From the NCBI GenBank assembly GCA_964246185.1, contig CAXTPP010000068.1, positions 1 to 17,931 of the forward strand: a DNA stretch of 17,931 bases. The letters are read 5' to 3'. How positions within the stretch are numbered: position 1 is the first letter of the stretch; the number at the start of each line of letters is the position of its first letter. The notes below the pieces were generated by a model that ran no database searches, had not been told where the DNA came from, and was given only the letters and a program-made list of their open reading frames with translations. The translations under genes and the position numbers were made by a program. The stretch is from LMUY01 sp964246185 (lineage in GTDB: Bacteria > Pseudomonadota > Alphaproteobacteria > Acetobacterales > Acetobacteraceae). Below are positions 1 to 6,532 of this stretch, in pieces.

Positions 1-55
1 CGGCCAGGTCGAGCGCATGAACCGCACCCTCAAGGACGCGACCGTCAAGCGCCAC
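1..55 (+). pseudogene. IS481-family transposase fragment (host side, interrupted)
   Basis: Reading frame 2 of the plus strand translates to GQVERMNRTLKDATVKRH and then becomes unrelated sequence ending in a stop at about base 92. The QVERMNRTLK(D/E)ATVKR block is the hallmark of the C-terminal catalytic core of IS481-type DDE transposases, and its Glu is normally the third catalytic acid. The family continues with roughly YHYDxHDQL after VKR, but here the match stops after the His codon at 53-55, exactly where a TGTA... phage-like end begins. The window starts inside the gene, so the N-terminal part lies outside. The reading suggests a transposase gene cut by prophage insertion. It is short, but the motif is distinctive. 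Confidence 0.75.
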
Positions 56-128
56 TGTAGCGGGCCACTTATTTTGGGAAGACATCGCATTTGATTTGGG
101 AGCCTCCAAAATAGCCATCAGCACCGTT
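56..128 (-). mobile_element. Putative right terminus of Mu-like prophage with transposase-binding-site-like repeats
   Basis: This is an AT-rich 73-base non-coding stretch between the transposase fragment and the methyltransferase stop. It opens with 5'-TGTAGCGGGCCACTT, the TG end typical of transposable phages. As remembered, the Mu right end begins TGAAGCGGCGCAC (10 of 13 positions shared) and the Mu left end begins TGTATTGATTCACTT (TGTA..G...CACTT shared). Two direct motifs, TTATTTTGGGA at 69-79 and TTGATTTGGGA at 91-101, lie exactly 22 bp apart. A third, inverted copy (TCCAAAAT) lies at 105-112. Mu R1 and R2 are likewise about 22-bp sites set side by side at the terminus. No gene is seen here. 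The matching left end and the 5-bp target duplication are outside the window, so the call is an inference. Confidence 0.6.
70..113. repeat. 8-bp inverted repeat (TATTTTGG / CCAAAATA) within the phage terminus
   Basis: TATTTTGG at 70-77 is perfectly complementary to CCAAAATA at 106-113, separated by 28 bases. The left arm overlaps the first of two direct TTNNTTTGGGA motifs, so the arms may be oppositely oriented protein sites rather than a hairpin. The distance is long for an RNA terminator and no T-run follows the right arm on either strand. Confidence 0.5.
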
Positions 129-938
129 CTAGGCGTCCTTTAAGGGGCTGATAAGAAGCTCCGCGGCTCGCCGCGGACCGGCGTTGTTGATGCCGTAGGT
201 GGTCGTGACGGGCTCTATCGTGAACCGGCTGAATATCTCGCGGACATCCGGGTGGTCGTTGATCGACAGGAGGAAATGGCCCGCCAGACCCTCCAGCAAG
301 CCCGCCAGGCGCTGGAAGTCGCCGCGGTTGAACACTCCCTCGCCGTAGTCAGTCTCGCAGCCCCAGTAAGGCGGGTCCAGGTAGAACAAGGTGCCCGGGC
401 GGTCGTAGCGCCTCAGCAGGGCGTCGAACGGCAGGCACTCGATCACCACACCGGTCAGCCTCTCGTGCACGCCTTCCAGCAAGCCCGCCAGCTTGGCCAC
501 GTCGAACCTCGCAGGGTGAGCGGGAGAGACGCCGAAGGACTGCCCCTTCAAGCGGCCACCGAACCCGGCCCGCTGGAGATAGAGGAACCGGACGGCGCGC
601 TCCAGGTCGGTCAGGGTGTCCGCTTCCGCCCGGCGCAGCCGCTCGAACTCCGCGCGGCTGGTGAGCTGCCAGCGCAGCATGTCCATCAGCGCCACGTAGT
701 GGCGTTGCAGCACACGGAACAGGTTGGCCACGTCGCGGCTGATGTCGTTGATCACCTCCGCCCTGGCGCGGAACGGGCGGCGCAGGAACACCCCGCCCAT
801 GCCGACGAACGGCTCGACGTAGGCGGCGTGCGGGGTCGCACCCAGCCGCTCGATGATGCGGCTGGCGAGGTTGCGCTTGCCGCCGAGGTAGGGGGCAGGC
901 GGGACGGCCGGCTCGGCCGGGGTCAGTGTGGCATCCAT
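129..938 (-). CDS. D12-class (Dam-like) adenine-specific DNA methyltransferase
   Basis: The 269-residue protein is predicted to transfer a methyl group from S-adenosylmethionine to adenine N6 in DNA. It shows the D12 order: PYLGGKRNLASRI (about 16-28, motif X), YVEPFVGMGGVF (40-51, motif I, SAM binding), EVINDIS (61-67, motif II) and FYLDPPYWGCETDYG (185-199), with the catalytic DPPY at 188-191. LLSINDHPDVREIF and the GINNAGPRRAAELLIS tail are typical of phage members. The length is normal for the family. The ATG at 938 follows a 114-base gap and has only a weak GAGG 11 bases upstream. No restriction endonuclease is adjacent, so it looks like an orphan methylase protecting phage DNA. It is the last gene before the phage end, the place of the mom modification gene in Mu. 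The target sequence cannot be read from the protein. Confidence 0.93.
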   Translation of the reverse strand: MDATLTPAEPAVPPAPYLGGKRNLASRIIERLGATPHAAYVEPFVGMGGVFLRRPFRARAEVINDISRDVANLFRVLQRHYVALMDMLRWQLTSRAEFERLRRAEADTLTDLERAVRFLYLQRAGFGGRLKGQSFGVSPAHPARFDVAKLAGLLEGVHERLTGVVIECLPFDALLRRYDRPGTLFYLDPPYWGCETDYGEGVFNRGDFQRLAGLLEGLAGHFLLSINDHPDVREIFSRFTIEPVTTTYGINNAGPRRAAELLISPLKDA

Positions 939-963
939 GCGCGGTCTGGCCTCGTATTGCCCA

Positions 964-979
964 GGCCTCCCGGGAGGCC
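964..979. repeat. 16-bp perfect palindrome in the gap upstream of the methyltransferase
   Basis: GGCCTCCCGGGAGGCC is perfectly self-complementary and lies 26 bases upstream of the methyltransferase ATG, inside the 114-base intergenic gap 939-1052. It could be an operator or an RNA hairpin in the leader. No T-run follows, so it is not an intrinsic terminator. The gap otherwise contains no supportable gene: an ATG at 1056 directly after the upstream gene reads only two codons before a stop. Confidence 0.45.
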
Positions 980-1052
980 GCGGGGCGGTTCATGCGTGCA
1001 CGGGCCACCGTGCGGCTCAGGCTGCGCCAACAGCCGAAGCCCCCGCGTCAGG

Positions 1053-1493
1053 TCATGGCGCGGCTCCTGGCGCGCTGCCCGGCAGCGGCTCGAACGCCGT
1101 CTCCGGAAAGCCGGACTGCCGCTGCAGCTGGTGCACCAGGGCGCGGGCGGCGATGGCGGCGTCGCGCAGCTCGACCACGTTGGACAGCAAGCACAACCGG
1201 GCCTGCCGCAACTGGTCGATCTCCACGCCGTAGCGCTCGATCATGATCCGGCAGCGCGCCAGCTCCTCCTGCAGCTGGTCCATCAGCGCCATGGTGCGCC
1301 GGCTGGCCTCGTCCTCCGGCACGGCGCCGGGGTCCCAGCCGGTGATCCGCATCACCAGGCTGCGCAGCACCGTCATGCGGGGCAGCGTCACCATCAGCGC
1401 GGTGAGGCCGCCCAGCAGCGAGACGGACGCCACGATGTAGGGCGCCGCCGTCGGGCTGATGCGGCTGACGGCCGCAATCTCATCCGGCGTCAC
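1053..1493 (-). CDS. Small membrane-anchored coiled-coil protein, possible i-spanin-like
   Basis: The 146-residue protein starts at a GTG that overlaps the previous stop (GTGA). One strongly hydrophobic segment lies at about 17-40 (PYIVASVSLLGGLTALMVTL). A charged, heptad-like helical region follows at about 62-125 (MDQLQEELARCRIMIERYG...), and the end is Pro/Gly-rich. This layout, an N-terminal membrane anchor plus coiled coil at the end of the late operon, resembles inner-membrane spanins (Rz-like), but no family motif is seen. No overlapping lipoprotein (Rz1-like) was found in other frames. It probably works with the preceding membrane protein. The function is unproven. Confidence 0.7.
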   Translation of the reverse strand: MTPDEIAAVSRISPTAAPYIVASVSLLGGLTALMVTLPRMTVLRSLVMRITGWDPGAVPEDEASRRTMALMDQLQEELARCRIMIERYGVEIDQLRQARLCLLSNVVELRDAAIAARALVHQLQRQSGFPETAFEPLPGSAPGAAP

Positions 1494-1906
1494 CGCCGCG
1501 CCTGGAGCGTCAGGCAGATCAGCGCCACCATGGCCAGGCCGTTCCAGGTGCCCAGGGCCATGAGCAGCGGGAAGGTGGGCGAGGTCGGCGCGGACACGGC
1601 GATGCCATAGGCCACCAGCAGCCAGCTCGACGCCATAAACGCCGCCAGCGGCACGCGGGCCAGCCGGTGGTCCAGCAGCACGCCGGCCAGCTGCAGCAGG
1701 CCGCCGGCGAGGAACAGGCCGCCAAGCGGCAGCTTAGGGATGAACAGGCCGAGCGCCAGGTAGGTGCGGTTCTCCGTCAGGCTGCCGGGCGTCAGCTCGA
1801 TCCACAGCCCCCACAGCGTGGCCGCCGAGCCGCTGCACGCTTCCAGCCAGCGCGGGTCCATGCCGAACCCGCGCGGCCGGTCCGGGTCGAAGCCGCGCCG
1901 CCTCAC
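1490..1906 (-). CDS. Small multi-pass membrane protein of unknown function
   Basis: The 138-residue protein has about four hydrophobic segments: around 28-37 (weak), 48-77 (YLALGLFIPKLPLGGLFLAGG...), 86-104 (LAAFMASSWLLVAYGIAVSA) and 111-134. It begins with an Arg-rich stretch if the GTG at 1906 is used. An in-frame ATG at 1861 would remove 15 residues and leave a protein starting MDPRWLE, which is equally believable because neither start has a strong Shine-Dalgarno sequence. It lies 7 bases after the signal-peptide protein and overlaps the next gene by 4 bases, so it belongs to the same transcript. Size and place would fit a holin or holin partner, but no endolysin is in view to support that. 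Confidence 0.7.
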   Translation of the reverse strand: MRRRGFDPDRPRGFGMDPRWLEACSGSAATLWGLWIELTPGSLTENRTYLALGLFIPKLPLGGLFLAGGLLQLAGVLLDHRLARVPLAAFMASSWLLVAYGIAVSAPTSPTFPLLMALGTWNGLAMVALICLTLQARR

Positions 1907-1913
1907 GCGGCGC

Positions 1914-2336
1914 TCACTGCTGCACCGCGCCCACGGTGATCGCGGTGGCGGCGCTGGCGATGCAGCTGAGGGCGCGCTGGTCGATGGCGGCCGGCATGTC
2001 CTCGGTCACGCGGTCGCCGTAGCCTGCGAGCAGGAAGCCCTGGCCCAGCACGGCCGGCACGCCGTAGGCGCACCACACGTCCGTCGTGGTCGTGCCCGCC
2101 GTGCGGCCGGACGGGTTGACCAGGTAGAGCTTGGACCGCGGCAGCAGCAGCGGTGGCCCCAGCACCAGGGTGGACGCCGTGCTGACCGTAACGCTGGCGA
2201 ACGCCATGTTGCCGGCGGCCGGGGCGAGGGTGGCGTTGTAGCCCTGTCCCGGCGTCGGCCCCACTTGCGGGCCATAGCCCTGCGCCGCGGCCGGGAGCGG
2301 CAGCAGCAACGCCGCCAGCCATGCCAGGCGGCGCAT
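1914..2336 (-). CDS. Exported (signal-peptide) phage protein of unknown function
   Basis: The 140-residue protein starts at an ATG overlapping the tailspike stop by one base (TGATG). Residues 1-19 form a classic Sec signal peptide, MRRLAWLAALLLPLPAAAQ: Arg pair, Leu/Ala core, AAA-Q cleavage site, no lipobox Cys. The mature part is rich in small and beta-forming residues. Its pattern (STLVLGPPLLLPRSKLYLVN..., then WCAYG and a late ALSCIAS) resembles small beta-sandwich domains often found near phage tail genes; this comparison is from memory. Its two Cys could form a disulfide in the periplasm. Export and exact role are inferred. Confidence 0.72.
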   Translation of the reverse strand: MRRLAWLAALLLPLPAAAQGYGPQVGPTPGQGYNATLAPAAGNMAFASVTVSTASTLVLGPPLLLPRSKLYLVNPSGRTAGTTTTDVWCAYGVPAVLGQGFLLAGYGDRVTEDMPAAIDQRALSCIASAATAITVGAVQQ

Positions 2337-4279
2337 CAGACGCGCACCCAGCTGGCCAGCCCGGCGTCCCACAGGAAGCCGAACGGCGTGGTGGGCGTGA
2401 TGGTCCCCGGCGCGCCCAGCACCGCCTGCCCCGTGTTGCCCGGAGTAGTGAAGGTGGTGACGGTGGCGGTGCAGATGAACCGCACGATGAACCCGTCCGG
2501 GATGGCGCCGCCGCCTGGCATCGCGGCGGGCATGGTCAGCTGCAGGCTGGGGATTGTGGCCGCGTTGGGCACGATCTCCACCACCATCGCGTTGATCACC
2601 CCGGCCGGCACCACGACCGGCAGCTGCGCCCCGCCGCCCAGGTTGGCCAGCTTCATTCGGTTGGCCGTCATCGAGGTCACGGCGTTCTGCACCATGGATG
2701 TGGGCGCCGCGGCGTTGCTGCTGTCGTTCACCCCGGGCACGCCGCCGACCAGGCGCACGAGGCCGCTGCCGGCGCCTGACAGGTCGAGGTCGGTCGGGCT
2801 GCCGTTCAGCACCTGGAGCGCGTAGCCCTGGCCCGGCGCGCCGGGGCTGGCTTGCAGGAAGCCGCTGGCGTTGGCCGGCGCCTGCACCTTGAGCGCGACC
2901 GCGCCGTTGGACATCTCCACCAGGCCGGCGCCGGCCTTGTCCTGCAGCAGCACGCCGATCGCGGCGTCGGACCCGACCGGCGCCATGTTGACGTAGCCGC
3001 CGGGCGTTGAGCCGGTGATCGCCCAATGGTTGACCGCGCCCGCCGGGTTGCTGACCTGCAACGCCGCCGCGCCCGCGTCCGCCAGTTGGATGGTGTTGCT
3101 CGCCGGGTCGAAGGCCAGCCAGTCGCCGCCCAGGTTGGCCTTGCCCGGGTTGCCCTCGCCGTCGCCGTAGGAGGAGTTGAGATAGACGCGCTGGCCGGCG
3201 ATCATCGCCATCGCGGCGTTGATCTGGGTGCCCACCTCCGTGAGGTCGATGCCGATGCGCCACTTGCCCTGGATCACGCTGGCCGCGTCGCAGGCCGTGG
3301 CGCCCAGGCAGCTGGCGAGCGCATCGATCCAGCGGTTGTTCATCCCCGGCGTGCCGGCGAAGGTGCGGTTGTAGCCGTGCACCGTGCCGACGGCGGCCAC
3401 GTCGTTGCCGTTGTCGTTGACGTGCCACTCGTGGATTTGCAGGTATTGGTCGGCGGCGATGGCCGAGATGTCGCCCGCCTCCCAGGTGCAGTTGGGGTTG
3501 GCCAGCCAGTCGGTGGTGGCTGCTCCGCCGGCGGCGGTCGGGTGGCCGCCCTGGCCGCCGCACAGCACCTCGCCCTCGTGCAGCAGCATGTCGCCCGCGC
3601 CGTTCTGCTGGGCGATCAGCCGGCTGTAGACGGCGGCCGTGCGCCCGCTGTTGTTGCTGGGCGACTGGTTCCAGCCGGAGCTGTTGCTGAAGAACGCCTG
3701 GTGCGGGATGGCGCCCGGCATGTATTGGTAGCCGCCCGCCGGCTGGCCCAGCGTGTGGCCGCCCGCCGGGTCGGTGATGACCCACTCCTCCGGCGGCAGC
3801 ACATGGCGGAAGTCCCATTGGCCGCCGCATGTGAAGCTGGCGGCGCAAGGGTCGTTCTGGTTGGTCGTGCCGCCGATCCAGCTGGCCGGGTTGGGCGGCG
3901 CGCTGATCGCGCCGGACACTGCGTTGTGCACGTAGCCGCCCGCGTCCTTCAGCTTGCCGGGGCCGATGAACAGGCCGGGCGCGCCGCCGAACATGCCGAG
4001 CGCGCCGGGCGCGTTGCACACCAGGCCGCCCGGGATGCCGATCGGCTGGCCGGTGGCGCCGGCGGCCAGCACGGCGGCGCTGTCGTCCGCCGTGCCGTCG
4101 CACTTGGCGCCGAAGTCCAGCACAGAGAGCTGGTCGCCGAGTTTGCTGGACAGCGTGCGGCCCACGCTGGCGCCGGCGGCCAGGACGGGGGTTCGCAGGG
4201 TGATGCTGCCTGCGATGGCCTGGGCATGGGCGGCGCCGGGCAGCAGCAGGGCGATCAGCAGCAGCAACAGGATGTGCAT
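2336..4279 (-). CDS. Tailspike-like protein with N-terminal Sec signal peptide
   Basis: The 647-residue protein starts at an ATG with a good AGGA 6 bases upstream that overlaps the preceding TAG. Residues 1-20 are MHILLLLLIALLLPGAAHAQ, a strong signal peptide with an AHA-Q cleavage site. Soon after, at about 51-70, comes LSVLDFGAKCDGTADDSAAV, the entry motif of pectate-lyase-like beta-helix tailspikes (usually DFGAxGDGxTDDTxA). The middle is rich in Gly, Asn and Ser with short repeated strands. The C-terminal about 90 residues form a separate beta-rich domain ending in FGFLWDAGLASWVRV. Nine Cys are present. The role is probably receptor or glycan recognition at the tail tip, but no catalytic residues can be assigned. 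A secreted tailspike is unusual, so a lysogenic-conversion or surface role is an alternative. Confidence 0.82.
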   Translation of the reverse strand: MHILLLLLIALLLPGAAHAQAIAGSITLRTPVLAAGASVGRTLSSKLGDQLSVLDFGAKCDGTADDSAAVLAAGATGQPIGIPGGLVCNAPGALGMFGGAPGLFIGPGKLKDAGGYVHNAVSGAISAPPNPASWIGGTTNQNDPCAASFTCGGQWDFRHVLPPEEWVITDPAGGHTLGQPAGGYQYMPGAIPHQAFFSNSSGWNQSPSNNSGRTAAVYSRLIAQQNGAGDMLLHEGEVLCGGQGGHPTAAGGAATTDWLANPNCTWEAGDISAIAADQYLQIHEWHVNDNGNDVAAVGTVHGYNRTFAGTPGMNNRWIDALASCLGATACDAASVIQGKWRIGIDLTEVGTQINAAMAMIAGQRVYLNSSYGDGEGNPGKANLGGDWLAFDPASNTIQLADAGAAALQVSNPAGAVNHWAITGSTPGGYVNMAPVGSDAAIGVLLQDKAGAGLVEMSNGAVALKVQAPANASGFLQASPGAPGQGYALQVLNGSPTDLDLSGAGSGLVRLVGGVPGVNDSSNAAAPTSMVQNAVTSMTANRMKLANLGGGAQLPVVVPAGVINAMVVEIVPNAATIPSLQLTMPAAMPGGGAIPDGFIVRFICTATVTTFTTPGNTGQAVLGAPGTITPTTPFGFLWDAGLASWVRV

Positions 4280-4285
4280 GGGATG

Positions 4286-4289
4286 TCCT
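4286..4289 (-). promoter_or_regulatory. Ribosome binding site (AGGA) deciding the tailspike start
   Basis: On the minus strand TAGGACATCCCATG places AGGA six bases before the ATG at 4279, with the TAG of the upstream gene partly overlapping it. The frame stays open far upstream, so this site is what fixes the start and makes the signal peptide the true N-terminus. Confidence 0.6.
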
Positions 4290-4767
4290 ACTCGGCCGTC
4301 CAGGAGACGCCGTCGGGGGAATGGAAGGTCTCGGTCGTGCCGGCCGCCACGAGCATCGGCGCGCCGGGGGCGAGCTGGTCGATCGCGGCGCCCGGCGGCG
4401 GATAGACCGGCAGCGGCGCAGCCAGCTTGTTGACCACCTTGCGGGACTGGTTGAAGCCCGGCTGCAACACCACCGCGCCGGTGGGGACGGCCGCCAGCAC
4501 CAGGCTCACGTCGGCCAGCAGCGGGGTCGCGTCGAGCGCGCCGTTGCTGCCGCCGGCCGCCACCCGCGCCACCACCGGCCCCGCCTTGCCCGCGTCGATC
4601 GTCACCCCGTCGGAGCGCAGCACCTGAATGTGGCCGTTGCTGTCCAGCGCGGCGTTCAGGAAGCCCAGGCCGGGCGCGCCCACGCCGCTGAACGCGACGC
4701 CCGGGCCGGGCGTGATGGCAATCTGCGCGGGGATGCCGGTCTGGCTGATCGAGACGGAGCCGCTCAT
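4288..4767 (-). CDS. Small tail-region protein of unknown function
   Basis: The 159-residue protein has an ATG overlapping the previous stop by 4 bases (ATGA), with GAGG about 10 bases upstream. The sequence is Ala/Gly/Pro-rich with no membrane segment. The C-terminal part, about 118-159, runs VYPPPGAAIDQL, then a Pro-Met-Leu-Val strand, then FHSPDGVSWTAE. This ends like many small phage accessory beta-domains of the VYPPxGxxINxL...AAGxTxxFxS...W type. It sits between a BppU-like protein and the tailspike, so it may be a minor fibre or adaptor component. No specific function can be assigned. Confidence 0.72.
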   Translation of the reverse strand: MSGSVSISQTGIPAQIAITPGPGVAFSGVGAPGLGFLNAALDSNGHIQVLRSDGVTIDAGKAGPVVARVAAGGSNGALDATPLLADVSLVLAAVPTGAVVLQPGFNQSRKVVNKLAAPLPVYPPPGAAIDQLAPGAPMLVAAGTTETFHSPDGVSWTAE

Positions 4768-5075
4768 GTGATCGCCGCCTCGACGTAAAGCATGAAGGTG
4801 TCGCTGATCGCGGTGATGCCCGAGCCGGTGACGCTGATGTCGCCGCGCAGGATGCCGACCGGCCAGCCGGCGGTGTCGGACGCCAGGGCCTGGATGATCG
4901 CCTGCCCCGGCGCGCCGGTGGCGGTGATGGCGGACTGGCCCACCAGCGTGCCGGTGGCGGTGCGCAGCGCGAAGCCGAGGGTGGCCGCATTCAGGCTGAT
5001 CGGCGCGCCGGTGGCGTCCGTGATCGCCAGGGTGAGCACCAGGGAGGCGCCCTGCTTGATGCGGAGCTGGCTCAT
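4764..5075 (-). CDS. Small BppU-N-terminal-like beta-domain protein
   Basis: The 103-residue protein has an ATG overlapping the previous stop (ATGA), with AGGA 6 bases upstream. The opening MSQLRIKQGASLVLTLAITD, followed by APISLNAATLGFALRT, GQAIIQALASDTAGWPVG and ending YVEAAIT, matches the general pattern of the baseplate upper protein N-terminal domain and related Ig-like phage modules (strand, polarised D-G-x-P-I-x-L turn, WP-G-x-L strand). Such domains join receptor-binding parts to the baseplate. The assignment is by pattern only and is moderate. Confidence 0.72.
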   Translation of the reverse strand: MSQLRIKQGASLVLTLAITDATGAPISLNAATLGFALRTATGTLVGQSAITATGAPGQAIIQALASDTAGWPVGILRGDISVTGSGITAISDTFMLYVEAAIT

Positions 5076-5383
5076 GGCGCTTCCTTGGGCTTGGCGGCCC
5101 GAAGCGCCGCGATCTCCGCCTCCAGCGCCGCCACCCGGTCGTGCAGGCTGGGGCCGGGCGTCGGCGCGTCCGGCTCGACAGGTCCGGCGGCGGTCAGCCT
5201 GCCGCCGGCGATCCAGGGCGTGGCCATGCGGTTGTCCCACTCCGCCTGCGTCAGCTCCAGCACGCGGTCGCCGGAGGGCAGCGCCGGATAGTCGGCAAGG
5301 CCGGTGTGATACCAGCCCAGCACCCGGCGCGGCTCCGGCTCGGCCGGATTGAACAGGGCCAGCATGATGTCAGGCGCGGCCAT
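5072..5383 (-). CDS. Small tail-fibre-associated protein (putative fibre chaperone or adaptor)
   Basis: The 103-residue protein begins at an ATG one base after the TAG of the fibre gene. The N-terminal half reads IMLALFNPAEPEPRRVLGWYHTGLADYPALPSG followed by LELTQAEWDNR. This is the pattern (GWY... YP xLP ... V-E-L-T xx xW) common in small proteins encoded directly after phage tail fibres. Residues about 80-97 (LHDRVAALEAEIAALRAA) form a short coiled coil, which suggests oligomerisation or binding to a helical partner. It could be a fibre assembly factor or a small fibre part; the sequence cannot decide. Confidence 0.73.
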   Translation of the reverse strand: MAAPDIMLALFNPAEPEPRRVLGWYHTGLADYPALPSGDRVLELTQAEWDNRMATPWIAGGRLTAAGPVEPDAPTPGPSLHDRVAALEAEIAALRAAKPKEAP

Positions 5384-5384
5384 G

Positions 5385-5930
5385 CTAATACCCCACTGCG
5401 ATGTAGCTGAAGGCGGCAGCGCCCCCGCCGGAACCGGGCTGCGCCGCGTTGACCGCGAAGACGGGACAGCTTTGCGGGTTGGGCGTGCCGCCGAGCACGA
5501 AAACCAGGCTGGTGGACGACCCAAAGCTTTGCGAGCCGATCGCGACCGGCAGGAAGGCGGAGCACTCGGTTGGGAATGCCAGAGGAAAAACTACGGTGGC
5601 GTTGCTGTTCGCCGTCGTCTGCATCGACCCCCACTGGAAGATCAGCTTGGCGCTCGGCGAGGCGCCGCAGCGAAACGAGATGTAGCCGCTCTTGCTCACG
5701 ACGCTTGCGTTGTTGAACAGTCCCAGGATGCCGCCCAGCATCTGCTTCAGGTTGGTGGCGCTGCCCGGGCCGGCGAGGCCCTCGATCACCCCCATGATCT
5801 CTTCCTGGACGGCGTTGCGGTCCGCCGCGAGCAGGTCGGTGCCGTTGATCCCGGCCACCAGGTTCTGATCGACGTAGCTCCGTTCCCCCTGCGCGTTCAG
5901 GGCGTAGCCAAGCGCGATCGTGCGGTCCAT
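5385..5930 (-). CDS. Short tail fibre protein with gp53-like C-terminal domain
   Basis: The 181-residue protein has an ATG overlapping the gp48 stop by one base (TGATG), with GGAG 7 bases upstream. The N-terminal about 80 residues are helical and polar, a likely attachment and trimer-stalk region (QNLVAGINGTDLLAADRNAV...). From about 90 on, KLIFQWGS ... ATVVFPLAFPTECSAF ... SYIAVGY follows the gp53-like fibre-tip pattern: IQWG, then FP-x-x-FP, then the closing YIAIGY. Such tips bind surface glycans. The position directly after gp48 is that of the Mu fibre gene S, but this fibre is far shorter, so it may be helped by the downstream tailspike. Confidence 0.85.
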   Translation of the reverse strand: MDRTIALGYALNAQGERSYVDQNLVAGINGTDLLAADRNAVQEEIMGVIEGLAGPGSATNLKQMLGGILGLFNNASVVSKSGYISFRCGASPSAKLIFQWGSMQTTANSNATVVFPLAFPTECSAFLPVAIGSQSFGSSTSLVFVLGGTPNPQSCPVFAVNAAQPGSGGGAAAFSYIAVGY

Positions 5931-6532
5931 CAGGCGGCTCCGTAATTGAAGATCGGCACGGTGTGCGACGGCGCCACCCGGCGGATGACGCACTCGATCT
6001 GCGTGTTGCGCTCGATCTCGCCGAGCGGGTCGCCGCAGCGCGCCACACCGCACACCGGCGTCACCACCCGCGCCGCCGGCATCTGCACCATCCAGCAGAA
6101 CTGCTGCGGGTTGGACACCAGCGGGGTGCCGCACACCGCCACGCCGCAGCAGTTGCGCCGCACCTCGGTGATGGTGATCGCCACGCCATACGCCGCGGCC
6201 AGGCGCACCAGCCCGGGGATCGAGGCGTCGGCCGGCGTGGTCCAGCGCGCCGAGACGGACAGGCGGCGGGCGTCGAACGTCATCAGCGCCGGGTCGCCCA
6301 GGCACTCGTCCGGACCCAGCACGCGCTCATACGCGGTGAGCATCTGCTCGGATGTGACCGGGGTCGCCTCAAGCGTCTGCGCCTCAGCGGCGGCCTCGAA
6401 GCTGGCGGCGAACTCGGCCAGCGGCGTGAAGCTGCGCACGGTGTTGCCGGACGGGTCGTGGTTCCACGCCCAGCCGTCAGGCAGCAGGTTGCCGGCGATG
6501 CCGTCCAGCACGTCGGCGGGGGCGCGGCTCAC
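5930..6532 (-). CDS. Mu gp48-like tail/baseplate protein (DUF2313)
   Basis: The 200-residue protein starts at a GTG overlapping the gp47 stop (GTGA). The DUF2313 pattern is clear: an N-terminal LPDGWAWN followed by a helical region, then YERVLGPDECLGDP. The Cys-rich C-terminal block contains CGVARCGDPLGEIE and a closing ECVIRRVAPSHTVPIFNYG. In Mu this protein lies between the baseplate wedge protein gp47 and the tail fibre and probably joins the fibre to the baseplate. The order here is the same. The many Cys (NCCGVAVCG and others) are normal for the family. Confidence 0.9.
   Translation of the reverse strand: MSRAPADVLDGIAGNLLPDGWAWNHDPSGNTVRSFTPLAEFAASFEAAAEAQTLEATPVTSEQMLTAYERVLGPDECLGDPALMTFDARRLSVSARWTTPADASIPGLVRLAAAYGVAITITEVRRNCCGVAVCGTPLVSNPQQFCWMVQMPAARVVTPVCGVARCGDPLGEIERNTQIECVIRRVAPSHTVPIFNYGAA

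Noticed and set aside
129..1052. Restriction-modification system
   Set aside because: Only a methyltransferase is present; neighbouring genes are small membrane proteins with no nuclease motif.
252..1610. Long plus-strand open frame opposite the methyltransferase and membrane genes
   Set aside because: Antisense shadow of GC-rich codons: Arg/Gln/His-rich, low-complexity, no domain, and it crosses several well-supported minus-strand genes.
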